In this document: in pieces, positions 48,284-58,599 of the stretch
How the letters are laid out: each line of letters opens with the position of its first letter
How positions within the stretch are numbered: position 1 is the first letter of the stretch
DNA from: Macrostomum hystrix
Taxonomy: Eukaryota; Platyhelminthes; Macrostomidae
Reading direction: 5' to 3'
DNA length: 64,000 nt
NCBI GenBank assembly: GCA_950097015.1
Contig: CATNEN010000029.1
Coordinates: 806,001 to 870,000 of the forward strand
Translations under genes and position numbers: made by a program
Notes under the pieces: generated by a model
Told to the model about the DNA's origin: nothing
The model's input: only the letters and a program-made list of their open reading frames with translations
Databases searched by the model: none

Positions 48284-50147
48284 TTTCAACCTTTCAAGAC
48301 TGCTAGCAAATGCGGCTTGGCAATGAGCAGTCTAGAACTTTCTTTCGCAAGAATTTTGCCCGGAATAACAGATGAGGTCAGCTGCACTTGATGGCCGCGA
48401 GGTGCCGAGTTCTAGATTAAGTCGCCATGTTTAAGTACAATGCAATCCTAAAAATGAAGATCAAAAATAATAAGTTCGCTATTGTAAATGTGTTCCAGCC
48501 TATACATGAAGCCTCACATAAGCATGATAATGAAATATATTTTGAGTAAAACTTCAATGGCTATAAAATGCATTGCACCAAAAAAGCAAAAAGGCAGTAA
48601 TTCACAGCTGCTACAAGTGCTGAAAGAAGTTTAAAAAATACGATACAAGAACTCCGAACCTTTGTTATGTTTAAAAAATAATAATATGACTGGCCAATAA
48701 AAGTATTGTCTCAAATAAAACATGTCATTTTACTATACAAAACCATTTCTTACAGCTACTATAAAAAGTGCATAAGAATTTCTAAAATGTTCTAATTGGT
48801 ACGAAGCATTGTAATTTAACTTGCAATATTTATTAGATGCACCATCACTGAGACCTAGAATGTAAATTTAGTTTTCTTATGCAAATCAAGTCTGTAAGTT
48901 TTATTCGTGTTAAATTGAAGACTGCTATTCAGCTTGCAAAATGTTTACTTTAACTTTAGCTATGCAGATCAAATCTATAAGCATTCTATTTTATAAAATA
49001 TTTTTAAACAGTCATAGAAACTAACCATAGCTAAAAATGTAAACACATTGCTATTAAAGTTTTATGTATTAAGAACGAAATATATTAAAAAGGAAACTTT
49101 CTAATTTTTTTTTCTTATAAACAGTTCATAAATTTGTGAATTTGTATATTTATGTTTAAAAATAGCTTACTTCAATTTTCTTTATCATTCAATTACACAG
49201 CCAATAATATTCTGAGAAGGAGTAAAGAATTAATGCTAGGACTGTACTATAAAAGACAGTTATAGTCTTATTAGAAATGGACTTACCAAAAACATAAAAA
49301 CGGTGTTCCACTTACTTGATCATTTGCACAGTTCTCACAGAAGCGCTATTTCTTTTACTATAAATTCATCTTGTTTTTATTAATTAAACCGGATACGGCA
49401 GAAATAAACCTATAAGAAGTAAATTTTTATAAGCTATGAATACTCCTCTTACTAGAGCTAAATTTTTTAATTATCGAGAGTGGCGAGTTAGAAAAAGTTC
49501 TAAAAACAATGTTTGAAAATGTGCGATTTGCAATCGTCGTGGATGAAAGCGTTGCGTTAAAACTCGTAATAAATGAATCGCGATAAGTAAATCAAGTAAG
49601 GAAGAACATATTCATAATATAATGCCTGCTTTCCACTTGAGCTTGGGTACACTAAGCACGTCTTTGTCATATGTATTCTTCTCCCTCAAATAAACCTTTA
49701 AGTATATCAATAACCACCTGAGAAACTTACGTTATAATATTTTATTGTTTATCCCTGATATGCTGTCTCAATATACAAAATCTCTAAGATCTGTTTGAAT
49801 GGTATTTAAGTCATCTAATACACTATTACCACAAAAACGGTTTATAAATCTATGTGATTTTTGCGTCTTTGTTGGTCTTGTTTTAGCTGATCAAAACATA
49901 TGTCCTGATAAATGGCAAATTATCTACTAGATGGCAAAACAGTAGTCTGCGGTTATTACTTGAATAGTACATGTAATCTGAGACAAATTAGTCCAACAAC
50001 GCGTAGAAAAATCATTACAACAACCTTAATCGATCGGAAAATTAAATTCTAATTAAAATTTTTATTTAGAACGCTTCAAAATTAATTTAAGCTGATATGT
50101 ACATAATTGCAAAGTTACGTACATATTGCAGTTCAGAATAAAAATGG
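48284..50147. other. DNA upstream of DGK; no gene recognised
   Basis: Strongly AT-rich, no exon or array. Presumed to hold the DGK promoter, but no motif can be assigned. Confidence 0.5.
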
Positions 50148-50153
50148 TTTTAT
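50148..50153 (-). promoter_or_regulatory. Possible polyadenylation signal of the membrane-protein gene
   Basis: TTTATT on the plus strand is AATAAA on the minus strand, about 160 bases past the TGA at 50314. A second candidate is at 50061-50066. Confidence 0.4.
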
Positions 50154-50313
50154 TTCTCTTTTGACTTGGCCTTTACATACTAGCAGAAGTAGCAAATATA
50201 TGCGGATTGAAAAGACATTTCGGGAAAATCTTGATTATAGAAGTGTCAGAATTGAGTCGATGGACTGCATCGAAGTGTGGTCAAGTTAATGGAAAATAGC
50301 TTTGCTGGCTAAA

Positions 50314-51048
50314 TCAGAAGCTTGTTGACGGATCCCCAGTACCGCCGCTGTCAATGCCTTCGATTTGCAGGCTTCGTTTTTTAGCGGCAGCCATGGCTGA
50401 CGAAGCCTCCAGATCGAAAACAGTCACGTCGCCGTCCTCCGATGCCCACACGGCGGCAGCAGTGGCTGCGGCGATACTAACTGGAGGCCTCGGTCGAGGC
50501 GGTGACCAATCGTTGCACTCCGATGACGAAGCATTGGAGCGTGGCGGCAGCTGCTGGGCTGATTGGAACAGCTTTAAAGGCAGCGGCATAAGAGGTGGAC
50601 CGAATGGTAGCGGTGGCGGCAGAGACCCGTACACGGAGCCGATTTGCACCCTCAGCGACATCGCAGCTGGGTTGGGACTCGGCGCACTGACAGCCTCCTC
50701 AACAGCAACCGGCTCCGCTGCGGCGCTCGATGAGGAAGTCTCGTCATGATGACGCACCACTGCTAGCTGCAAGTGCGGCGGTGCCGGCAGCTGCAGCTGC
50801 TCCGGCTGAGGCGGTGGCGGCAGGGGCTGCAGTGGCGGTGACGACTCCGGTTGAGCCGTGTACAGACAGTCCGGCGGTATCTGCCCGCCGATGGTGCTGC
50901 AGTCTCGGATGGTGGACAGCGACAGCTGCATGGCTGACAGGCCGCGTTTGTTGGTCGGCAGCAGTAGCGTCTGGAGGTTCTGCGGCGTCGAGCGAGTGGC
51001 CGCCGCTGAGGGCGCCGTCTCTGAGGTTAGCTGAGTCGCAGCTGCTGC
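50314..51048 (-). CDS. Membrane-protein exon 2: proline-rich tail
   Basis: Runs from a CAG acceptor to TGA at 50316-50314, 244 residues. It contains NLQTLLLPTNKRGLSAMQLS, then Pro-rich and Ser-rich stretches and an Ala-rich run. An acceptor 3 bases upstream would add one residue. Confidence 0.5.
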   Translation of the reverse strand, partial: AAAATQLTSETAPSAAATRSTPQNLQTLLLPTNKRGLSAMQLSLSTIRDCSTIGGQIPPDCLYTAQPESSPPLQPLPPPPQPEQLQLPAPPHLQLAVVRHHDETSSSSAAAEPVAVEEAVSAPSPNPAAMSLRVQIGSVYGSLPPPLPFGPPLMPLPLKLFQSAQQLPPRSNASSSECNDWSPPRPRPPVSIAAATAAAVWASEDGDVTVFDLEASSAMAAAKKRSLQIEGIDSGGTGDPSTSF

Positions 51049-51800
51049 CTGCTTGAATGCGGGAACATTGTCAAATTTGTATATGGCAAACTATACATAA
51101 TTATATGTACATTTTTTAGTCTCTTGACTCCCATAATAAAATAACAATTGCAGGAGGGCGGCGGGCGATGGTGCATAATTCGGTGACAGTAGACCCGCAG
51201 CCAGCGAGAAGGCAGTTATGTCCATTTCGCTAACTCCTGAGCACACATGCACACACAGGTGTGTACATCTGCCTTGAATTTCGCAGAGAGGACTCAAACC
51301 TTGCTTGGCCAGCTCACAATGTTGTTGTTATTGTTAATATTCTTCACGCCAGCATTGACTCGCAGCATCGGCGGCGGCTGCGGCGGCGTCGGCGGCATCG
51401 GCGGCGATAGGCGATGTCGCCAAGCGCCGAACGCCGGTGTAGCAAGCGGCGCAGGCCGTGTGGGATTCGGGGCGGACTTGATTCCCGGCCCCGGACGGAA
51501 CAGCGGCCCGCCGCTCGGCCGTCCAGGCCAGCCGGAAGCCGGGAGCTGCACGAAGCAGGGCGACGTGACGAGAACTGGAGCGCCGCTCTTGATGGAGATC
51601 GGCAGCTGGGCGGAGACGCCGACAGCGTCCTCGAAGAGGCCTCGCCCAACCAGATTTTGGCGACATCGCCGACGACAGCGCTCGATTATTAGGCGGCAAC
51701 CACGGGGCCCGACGCCAGAGACAAGGAAGCAGGCTAGAAAAATGACTAGCGAGATGGCCACAGCGATGCCGCCAATGAGTGCGCCAAGGTTCAGGGTCAT
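50314..51800 (-). CDS. Probable single-pass membrane protein with proline-rich tail, family not recognised
   Basis: Two minus-strand exons, 51800-51318 and 51048-50314, joined in phase by a good GTGAGC donor and a CAG acceptor; 405 residues. Residues 5-29 form one strong transmembrane helix (GALIGGIAVAISLVIFLACF), followed at once by a basic CRRRCRQ patch, which by the positive-inside rule puts the long tail in the cytoplasm. The tail is Pro/Ala/Ser-rich with a short Asn run and a LPPPPQPEQLQLPAPP stretch that could bind SH3 or WW domains. No enzyme or receptor domain is visible. An in-frame stop precedes the ATG; an extracellular exon upstream in 51801-52551 cannot be excluded. The evidence is open frames, splice fit and composition only. 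Confidence 0.5.
51094..51281 (-). repeat. Dispersed repeat, family D, copy 2, filling the intron of the membrane-protein gene
   Basis: Minus strand begins GGCAGATGTACACACCTGTG and ends CTCCTGCAATTGTT, matching 1876-2050 in inverted orientation. It makes up most of intron 51049-51317. Confidence 0.7.
51318..51800 (-). CDS. Membrane-protein exon 1: transmembrane segment
   Basis: 161 codons from ATG 51800, with the transmembrane helix near the start. It ends in NINNNNNI before GTGAGC. Another donor a few codons later (AAG|GTTTGA) is also in phase. Confidence 0.5.
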
Positions 51801-52112
51801 GCCAGCTCAGGTGTGATTGCGCTGGTTCAGACCATAATTGTTTACCATCAGACTTCAATGTAGAAATGTGAAGGCTGCATTTAAAGCTAGTTGCTTTATT
51901 GCTTTAAAAACTGAACTGAGAGTCAGACAGTGGAGTCTAATGTTGTACATCCGTATCAGCCAATAAGAGACGAGAGAAAACATGACAGAGGAGTGGGGTG
52001 GGCATGCGAGGTGGGCGGGGTGCGATGGGTTGCACAAATGTACAGTTGATGAAATAAAAAAGTATATTTTTATAGTCTTAATAAGTAGTGCCTGTCGGCT
52101 TCACTTATTGAA

Positions 52113-52118
52113 TTTATT
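52113..52118 (-). promoter_or_regulatory. Possible polyadenylation signal of the SLC22 gene
   Basis: Minus-strand AATAAA about 430 bases after the SLC22 stop. Another candidate at 52187-52192 is closer to the gene. Confidence 0.35.
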
Positions 52119-52551
52119 TTTATAAACTTTATAACGAGCCTGGTGGAATATGGTTTATAATTGCCTCATGTCTCGTTACATGGATTTTTATTTTCTGTCT
52201 GTAGTCTCTCATCTCTCGGGTCTCTCATACCAGATCTAAAATAATAAACAAATTCCTTTGCTTAGTGGAGACATTTTTCAGGAGAGCACTAAAATGCACA
52301 TTTAGTATGGCACTAAACAAGTTATTGGCAATATTTGAACCGACGAAAAAAGCAAATAAAAAATCGGCCTTAAAAATATTTCAAGGTCAGTCACGTGTTC
52401 TGGCTTTATAAAAATGGGGTTCCCCATAGGCCATTCTAAAAATAGCAAGCAAGTCAACCTCTCATTGGGCAGTTCATTTTTAAAGCTTATTCTAGGTGGC
52501 ACAGTAGCACAGTTTCTACTAATGTATTTTTTTGGACAATGAACTCAACTT

Positions 52552-52870
52552 TTATGGACCAGCAGTTTTTTCTCCCTTAGGGATCTCAATGGGAGCCACG
52601 CGAGTGTCATCCCCAACCCAGCAGCAGCGGGCAGTTTTTCTAGTCGGCGCGGCCAGGAAGTCATCAAAGTCATCGAATGTCACCAAAAGACGCTCCGGCA
52701 CAAATGGCAGGGTCAGCGTCAGCAAAAGGCCGCATAGCAACAGCCCGGAGACAAGCAGAAATGGCAGGGCTGTCAGCCAGCCGTCGCCATTTTCGCCGAT
52801 GTACAGCAGGAACGGCGCCAATAGGCTGCCTAGGGAGATAGCCACTCCGACTATTCCGCTGGCCAAGTTT
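52552..52870 (-). CDS. SLC22 exon 8: helices 11-12 and C-terminus
   Basis: Codes NLASGIVGVAISLGSLLAPF, then LPFVPERLLVTFDDFDDFL (family LPET-like position) and a short polar tail, ending at TAA 52554-52552. Confidence 0.93.
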
Positions 52871-55800
52871 CTGGAGTAAAAGAGTGGCGTTCATGGTTGA
52901 CTTGAGCTGTGGTAAATAAATGTGGCCTCGCCGCGGAATCGAGTTCACATGGCTGTCAAGCCGTGCCCAGGAATATAAGGCAAGACTTGGCTTGGTTTGT
53001 GTTAGTAGCGAATTTAGTTTATTAGTCACGATGTTTCACGATACACTTGCATATATATATATATAAGTCGATGAGTCAACAAGGCTTAAAAGTCAACAGG
53101 TGTTGAGTACATCAAAAATCAATATTCAGGCTGCGTACATTGGGTCAGAGTGCGGCTGGCGCGCAGGCCTGCAGATCAACCCACAGTTCACTTGCTCAAC
53201 ACAGTTCACGTTTCATTCATGGTTCAAACCCCGGTATGTCAATGGCCTTGGTGCGAGAGGAATTCCCCCCCCTTGAGAACATTTTTTGGCAGAAATCTAA
53301 CCGCGTAGGGTGGTGACTGATTGGTTGACAGACTAGGCGATGGTGTCCTGTGGTTGAGCTGCGCCTAATATTTAGGCTTCAGCAGTGAAATTTTTGAAAT
53401 TCGCGTCCGGGTGTCCAGAGTGGCCTATTTCCACACTTTTTTCATTTGAAGGTCCCGCAGTCCGTCTAGATAAAGGTAGGTAACCACCAAAGACGGAGAT
53501 GATGCAGGCACATTCGGGTGACATGCTGATAGAGTTTGAAGGTCTGGAAAGGCCGCACTGAGGCGCAGTGCAAATTCGTGTATAGGGGTGTATGAAACAC
53601 ACTAGCTCTTATGGGAAAAATCGGACCTTCGGCCAGAAACATTGAATATCTCGACGGTCTGAAGAGCTGGCGAATTGTTTCTTGTTTCAGAAGATGCGCA
53701 ACAAAAAGTTGGCCCGTGTTCTTGAGTTTCGTGTGCTTGCATTGTTCCGTTCGGGTGCAGCAAAAAAATTGTCAGGGGAGGGGAAATTCCCCCCAAGGTA
53801 GTTCTACTGTTAAAAATAGTATATGTAAGTATATCGTCTACGCAATTCAAATGCTGTGATATAAAAACTACAATTTAACGTAGAAAAACTTTAAGTATTA
53901 CAAAGCTAGAAGTTAGAAAATTAGGAACATTTACCTGTTCAGACGAACGTAAAATATCTTAGAACAATAAAATCGTCAGAGCATTTCCTGAGTTTCTTCA
54001 GCATATCAAAAGTAACGCTTCACAGCTATTTATCGGTTACGAAACATGAACGATAAAACCGGAAAATGTTTCTTAATCGAGACAGCGTAAAAGAAAGCAT
54101 GCACAATGCTCTCAATTGTGTATTTTCTTTTGTCGTTTAAAAGAAAAGAATAAAAGAAAAACAATAGTTTTCTATGGCCTAATCTTGCGTTAAGATTACT
54201 GCGTACCGCTCACAGTTATCGACAAAGATTGGCCATAGACGAAGTTTTAGCGTTTGGCATGAGCACAATAGAGATTTGACTCCGGGACTCGTTTAGGCCA
54301 TAGAATATTGCGCGTGTTATTACAAACACGCGCATTGCATGGACAATAGACAGGGTCAAGGACAAAAAATTATGGTAAAAAAAGCAATAAAATGAAAACT
54401 CACCTAGCAACCGTGGGGAACACCTGTGTGCCATAGATCTGCACGGAGTTATTAGCGTTGAGTAGAAATACCTTCCCAATCTGCGTGGCAACGGTGGCCA
54501 CTAATCCAAGTTCGGGACTGGTCACTTGAACAGCCGCCACTGTTGCCATAGCAACTACGCCGAGCAGGATGTCTAGGCGGATTAGGCGCACAATGCCCAG
54601 CCGGTCTGAGAGCTGCCAGCCGAGCAGGTAGGAGCCGGCATTCGACACGCCGAGTAGGGCGAAGTTCACGTAGAAGCTGCCAGACAGCTTCTCGGCGTTG
54701 AATAGAATCGCCGAGTTTGACAGGCCGCTGATCACACTTTTATAGTGAGGATGACAGAGAAAATTGCAATAAAAACGAGTAGCCGATATGCTTCGAAAAC
54801 TATATTTATTAGGGTATAATTTCTAGAAAAATCTGGAGTTGTTCTGTGCTCGAGAGTAGTACCCTTCAAGACTCAAGAAAAAGTATAATAAAAGAAAAAG
54901 TTTTGTGCGATAAAAAGCTATCAGGAGAGAAACTTTGTGGATTGATAAATAGCCGATATGTTTCGAAAAAACTATTATTAGGTTAAATTTCAAGAAAAAT
55001 CTGGATGAATTTTGTGATCGAGAGTACGTTTAAAGACTGAAAAGAGAAGTATAATGAAACAAAAAGTTATGATAAAAAAACTAGGAGAGATAAATGGATA
55101 GCAAAAGCCTATATGTATCGAAAAAGAAACGAATCAATTTATATTCTTCTGTAAACCCGTTTGTGATAAACTTGGGGAAAACTTCAGGTTGAGTGTGGCG
55201 CCCCCCGCAGTCCATGGACTGAACTGGCTGTACGTCAGGCCCAACCGGGTTTAGCTGCAGTTTCTATTCTTTAATTTTATTCTACGACCCTTTAGAGCAG
55301 AATTAACGCAACATACAGCAGCGCGAAATTGGTAGCGATAAATCTAAATCTCGGCAGGGTCGCCACCAGACTAAGCGCCGGCGTAATCGTCGACTTGCCC
55401 GACGTTGCCGTCGGCGATGTTTTCGGCTCCTGAGTCTCCAGACTGTCGATTTCCTCCTGGGTGGCTCGGCCCCGATTCACCCGATTGACCTTTGCCGCGT
55501 ACAACTGCAGCTGGACCTTCTTGCTGGGCTGGCTGGCGAGCCACACTGGCGACTCGGAGATGAAGCTGCGGAGTGGCCATTTAGCAGGCTTGTCAGCTGT
55601 TTAATGAACTTGTCAGCTGTCTAATTAACTTGTCAGCTGTCTAATGAACTTGTCAGCTGTTTAATGAACTTTTCAGCTGTTTAATGAACTTGTCAGCTGT
55701 TTAATGAACTTGTCAGCTGTTTAATGAACTTTTCAGCTGTTTAATGAACTTTTCAGCTGTTTAATGAACTTGTCAGCTGTCTAATTAACTTGTCAGCTGT

Positions 55801-57463
55801 CTAATGAACTTGTCAGCTGTCTAATTAACTTGTCAGCTGTCTAATGAACTTGTCAGCTGTTTAATGAACTTTTCAGCTGTTTAATGAACTTGTCAGCTGT
55901 TTAATGAACTTGTCAGCTGTTTAATGAACTTGTCAGCTGTTTAATGAACTTGTCAGCTGTTTAATGAACTTGTCAGCTGTCTAATTAACTTGTCAGCTGT
56001 CTAATGAACTTGTCAGCTGTTTAATGAACTTTTCAGCTGTTTAATGAACTTGTCAGCTGTTTAATGAACTTGTCAGCTGTTTAATGAACTTTTCAGCTGT
56101 TTAATGAACTTGTCAGCTGTCTAATTAACTTGTCAGCTGTCTAATTAACTTGTCAGCTGTCTAATGAACTTGTCAGCTGTCTAATTAACTTGTCAGCTGT
56201 CTAATGAACTTGTCAGCTGTTTAATGAACTTTTCAGCTGTTTAATGAACTTGTCAGCTGTTTAATGAACTTGTCAGCTGTTTAATGAACTTGTCAGCTGT
56301 TTAATGAACTTGTCAGCAGTCTAATTAACTTGTCAGCTGACTAATGAACTTGTCAACTGTTTAATGAACTTGTCAGCTGCTTAATGAACTTGTCAGCTGA
56401 CTAATGAACTCGTCAGCTGACTAATGAACTTGTCAGCTGTTTAATGAACTTGTCAGCAGTTTAATGAACTTGTCAGCTGATTAATAATTGTCATTTTGTG
56501 AGATTTCAAAACTAATATTATTAAGTCAATCAATCGAGCTCACAAGAAGATGCCAATTAGCAGCAGTTGCGGTGCGGTGGCAATGAGAGTGAGTTTGCGC
56601 CAGTCCCGCAGCCAATAGGCCATGCCGGCTATCAGCACCTGAGCCAAAAAAGGAGAAACAAATAATAAAAAAGTGTTTGTATTCCCATCCTATGCACATC
56701 GAATAAGACAACGGTAGGCTTGCTGGCCTACCTGACTGACTGGCCGAAGCATATTGCGCAGGTAAGCCAAGGAGTTCCTATGGCGCCTGTCCACGCCTTC
56801 GACGGCTGGCGGAATGAGAGATAACTAGCCGATATGTATCGAAAAACTTTTAACCAAGCATGTCGGAAATTATTTTGTCCGGACACTATTAGGGAGCATT
56901 TTACGATTTGGAAGGCTCATGTGATGTCATAGTTAGACGATCCCTACAATTTTATTTCCTTTTGAATAAAGTTCTGAAAGTGGCAGCAAAAATGCTATAA
57001 ATCAGTAAAAGCGACTCGAACCAATAACTGCTAAAAACCGGGTTCCTCAGCAGTAGGAGTTACTGCTGAGGGATATTTAGGACACGGTAAGTGCCTGAAT
57101 AGGTAACCCATTGGATTTCGAAAAAGTATCGAGCCTATATGTTGAGAAAAACGGAACGTTTTATACCTCTTCAACTTGCTGCGCCCCATGTACTTTGTTT
57201 CGGAATGAAGTGATTGGCGCGGAATATAGAATGCAAACATGGACTCACTGAGGCACAGGGCTACAACCACCATGCCTTTGAGCACGAAGGTGCGCACGAA
57301 TAGTACAGCGGCGAACATTTGCACATTGACTGAGAAGGAAATGGCCGCACCGCTTAGCAGCATCAGCGTGGAGCCCACAATGAAGGCTGTCCTGCGGCCG
57401 AATCTGCATACACACTGATGAATGCAATTTCATGTCCTAGGTGTCTATTGGCCGTGATTTTCG

Positions 57464-57506
<43 letters not shown>

Positions 57507-57516
57507 TGTTGTTGTT

Positions 57517-57576
<60 letters not shown>

Positions 57577-58290
57577 TTACTATTAGTTATTTTATTAAAT
57601 TGGCCCACCTGTCCGATAATTGACCAAACGCGATGCCGCCAATGAACGGGCCGACAAAGCTCAGACTCTTAATGACAGTCGCCACGATTGACTGCTCGCA
57701 AACCAAATCGAACTAGAACAAAAACGGTGCTTTGATTAGAGTATTGTCCTCCCTATTCATTTAATGAATTCTCTAACTGCACTTAAGACCTAATGCTCAA
57801 ACTGTACTCAAGACCTAATGCTTAAACTGCACTCAAAGTGAATGCTCAGATAGACATTATCTCAAGGCACCTCAGTAACCACAGTGACACCGAATTCATC
57901 GCCAAAGCGTCGCCCATCTCGGCAGGCCTCGACGCCCAGCGGCTGGCAGCTGTAGGCCAGCCCGCCAATGATTGGCGCATCGCTGGAACTGACATTGCTG
58001 TCCGACTGTAGGCAGGCCTCTGAGAAGTTCAGCAACCTCCTGACGCACGCGTTTCCGGGCTCCAAGGCCACGGATTCCAAGTCCTTCAGGCTGGTGTAAT
58101 TGGGCGACTGGCCCAGAAAGGCAGCCGTGTCGTTGTCCAGCAGGCAGCGGTGGCTGGGCGTGCTAACCTGAAAGTACAAATCCAGCTGGTTCATGCCTAT
58201 GAACATGATCGGCACCACAATGAGAGCGAATTGGAACTTTTGGAAGCGGCCGAAGCTGCCAATTTTGTCTAATATCTCGTCGAACTTCAT
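52552..58290 (-). CDS. SLC22-type organic ion transporter (major facilitator superfamily), full gene
   Basis: Plasma-membrane carrier of organic cations, anions or carnitine-like solutes; substrate not predictable here. Minus-strand exons: 58290-57871, 57712-57609, 57403-57249, 56805-56732, 56638-56544, 55565-55317, 54736-54404, 52870-52552, all in phase; 582 residues, normal for the family. N-terminus MKFDEILDKIGSFGRFQKFQ and the first helix are SLC22-like. The large extracellular loop holds three N-glycosylation sequons (NYT, NFS, NVS). The MFS signature GQLSDRFGRR is intact. ESPVWL closes the sixth helix, and SGSFYVNFALLG..YLLGWQLSDRLG begins the second half. The loop near ATSGKS is longer and more polar than usual. 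The family is certain; the subfamily is not. Confidence 0.93.
52871..54403 (-). other. SLC22 intron 7; no gene recognised
   Basis: Longest SLC22 intron, without a tandem array. Short open frames on both strands near 53372-53859 have no family resemblance. Confidence 0.5.
54404..54736 (-). CDS. SLC22 exon 7: helices 7-10
   Basis: Codes VISGLSNSAILFNAEKLSGS, YVNFALLG and QVFPTVAR. The acceptor ATAAAAG has a poor pyrimidine tract but is the only one that fits phase and homology. Confidence 0.9.
54776..55125. repeat. Diverged tandem repeat, about 170-bp unit, SLC22 intron 6
   Basis: Two and a bit copies, each starting TAGCCGATATGNTTCGAAAA and holding AGAAAAATCTGGA and GAAAAAGTTTTG-like pieces. 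An isolated start of the same unit is at 56826-56850. Confidence 0.8.
55317..55565 (-). CDS. SLC22 exon 6: end of helix 6 and central loop
   Basis: Codes FISESPVWLASQPSKKVQLQ and a polar loop to FIATNFALL. The donor CT|GTATGT gives the right phase for exon 7. The frame runs on to a stop shortly after, so an unspliced product would be truncated. Confidence 0.9.
55590..56490. repeat. Minisatellite, 20-bp unit, filling SLC22 intron 5
   Basis: About 45 copies of CTTGTCAGCTGTTTAATGAA, with CTAATTAA and TTTTCAG variants in a higher-order pattern. Begins about 25 bases from exon 6. Each unit has the E-box CAGCTG. Confidence 0.96.
56544..56638 (-). CDS. SLC22 exon 5
   Basis: Codes VLIAGMAYWLRDWRKLTLIA and on to LLLIGIF. 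AYxxRDWRxL is a family hallmark. The donor is TT|GTGAGC. Confidence 0.93.
56732..56805 (-). CDS. SLC22 exon 4
   Basis: 74 nt: VEGVDRRHRNSLAYLRNMLR and on to PVSQ, the loop and start of helix 5. Phase fits both sides; missed by length-based ORF searches. Confidence 0.88.
57249..57403 (-). CDS. SLC22 exon 3: MFS signature and helices 3-4
   Basis: Begins by completing Arg of SDR, then FGRRTAFIVGSTLMLLSGAA and on to VVALCL. The donor CTCA|GTGAGT was chosen over read-through, because the frame beyond it loses family resemblance. Confidence 0.9.
57463..57588. repeat. (GTA)n microsatellite in SLC22 intron 2
   Basis: About 40 AGT/GTA triplets with a short GTT interruption, occupying most of a 205-base intron. 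Open frames of Thr, Val or Ser here are by-products. Confidence 0.97.
57609..57712 (-). CDS. SLC22 exon 2: second helix
   Basis: Codes FDLVCEQSIVATVIKSLSFV and GPFIGGIAFGQLSD. The acceptor is TGTTCTAG and the donor GACAG|GTGGG. Confidence 0.94.
57871..58290 (-). CDS. SLC22 exon 1: first helix and glycosylated loop
   Basis: ATG at 58290 was chosen because the frame above holds a TGA with no earlier ATG. 140 whole codons ending VTVVTE before GTGCCT, with paired cysteines in the loop as usual for SLC22. Confidence 0.93.
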
Positions 58291-58599
58291 TGTCAGCGAG
58301 GGGCGGACAGCGGTGGCTTTCACTGCTTTGATTCACTTGAGGTCATTGGCCTGCGGCTAAAGCCTGTACTGTCCCTTATACTATTCGAATGGCTACTACA
58401 ATTTTCGTCATCGAATCGTAATCTCTTATCGCTTCTTCCACTGAGCGGGACTTTGCCACGACTCCGGCCGTACATTTCCAGGGAGTGCAAGGTCTGACAA
58501 GCATAAAATTACACAGGAAAGCAGTATATGAGAGTACTTCGTTGCTTTAACGGTAAATTCTTAACTAAGGTGAGCAATGCCTCAGCACCATCAACACTG

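Noticed and set aside
57363-57645. Poly-Thr or poly-Val small proteins
   Set aside because: They read through the (GTA)n microsatellite in SLC22 intron 2.
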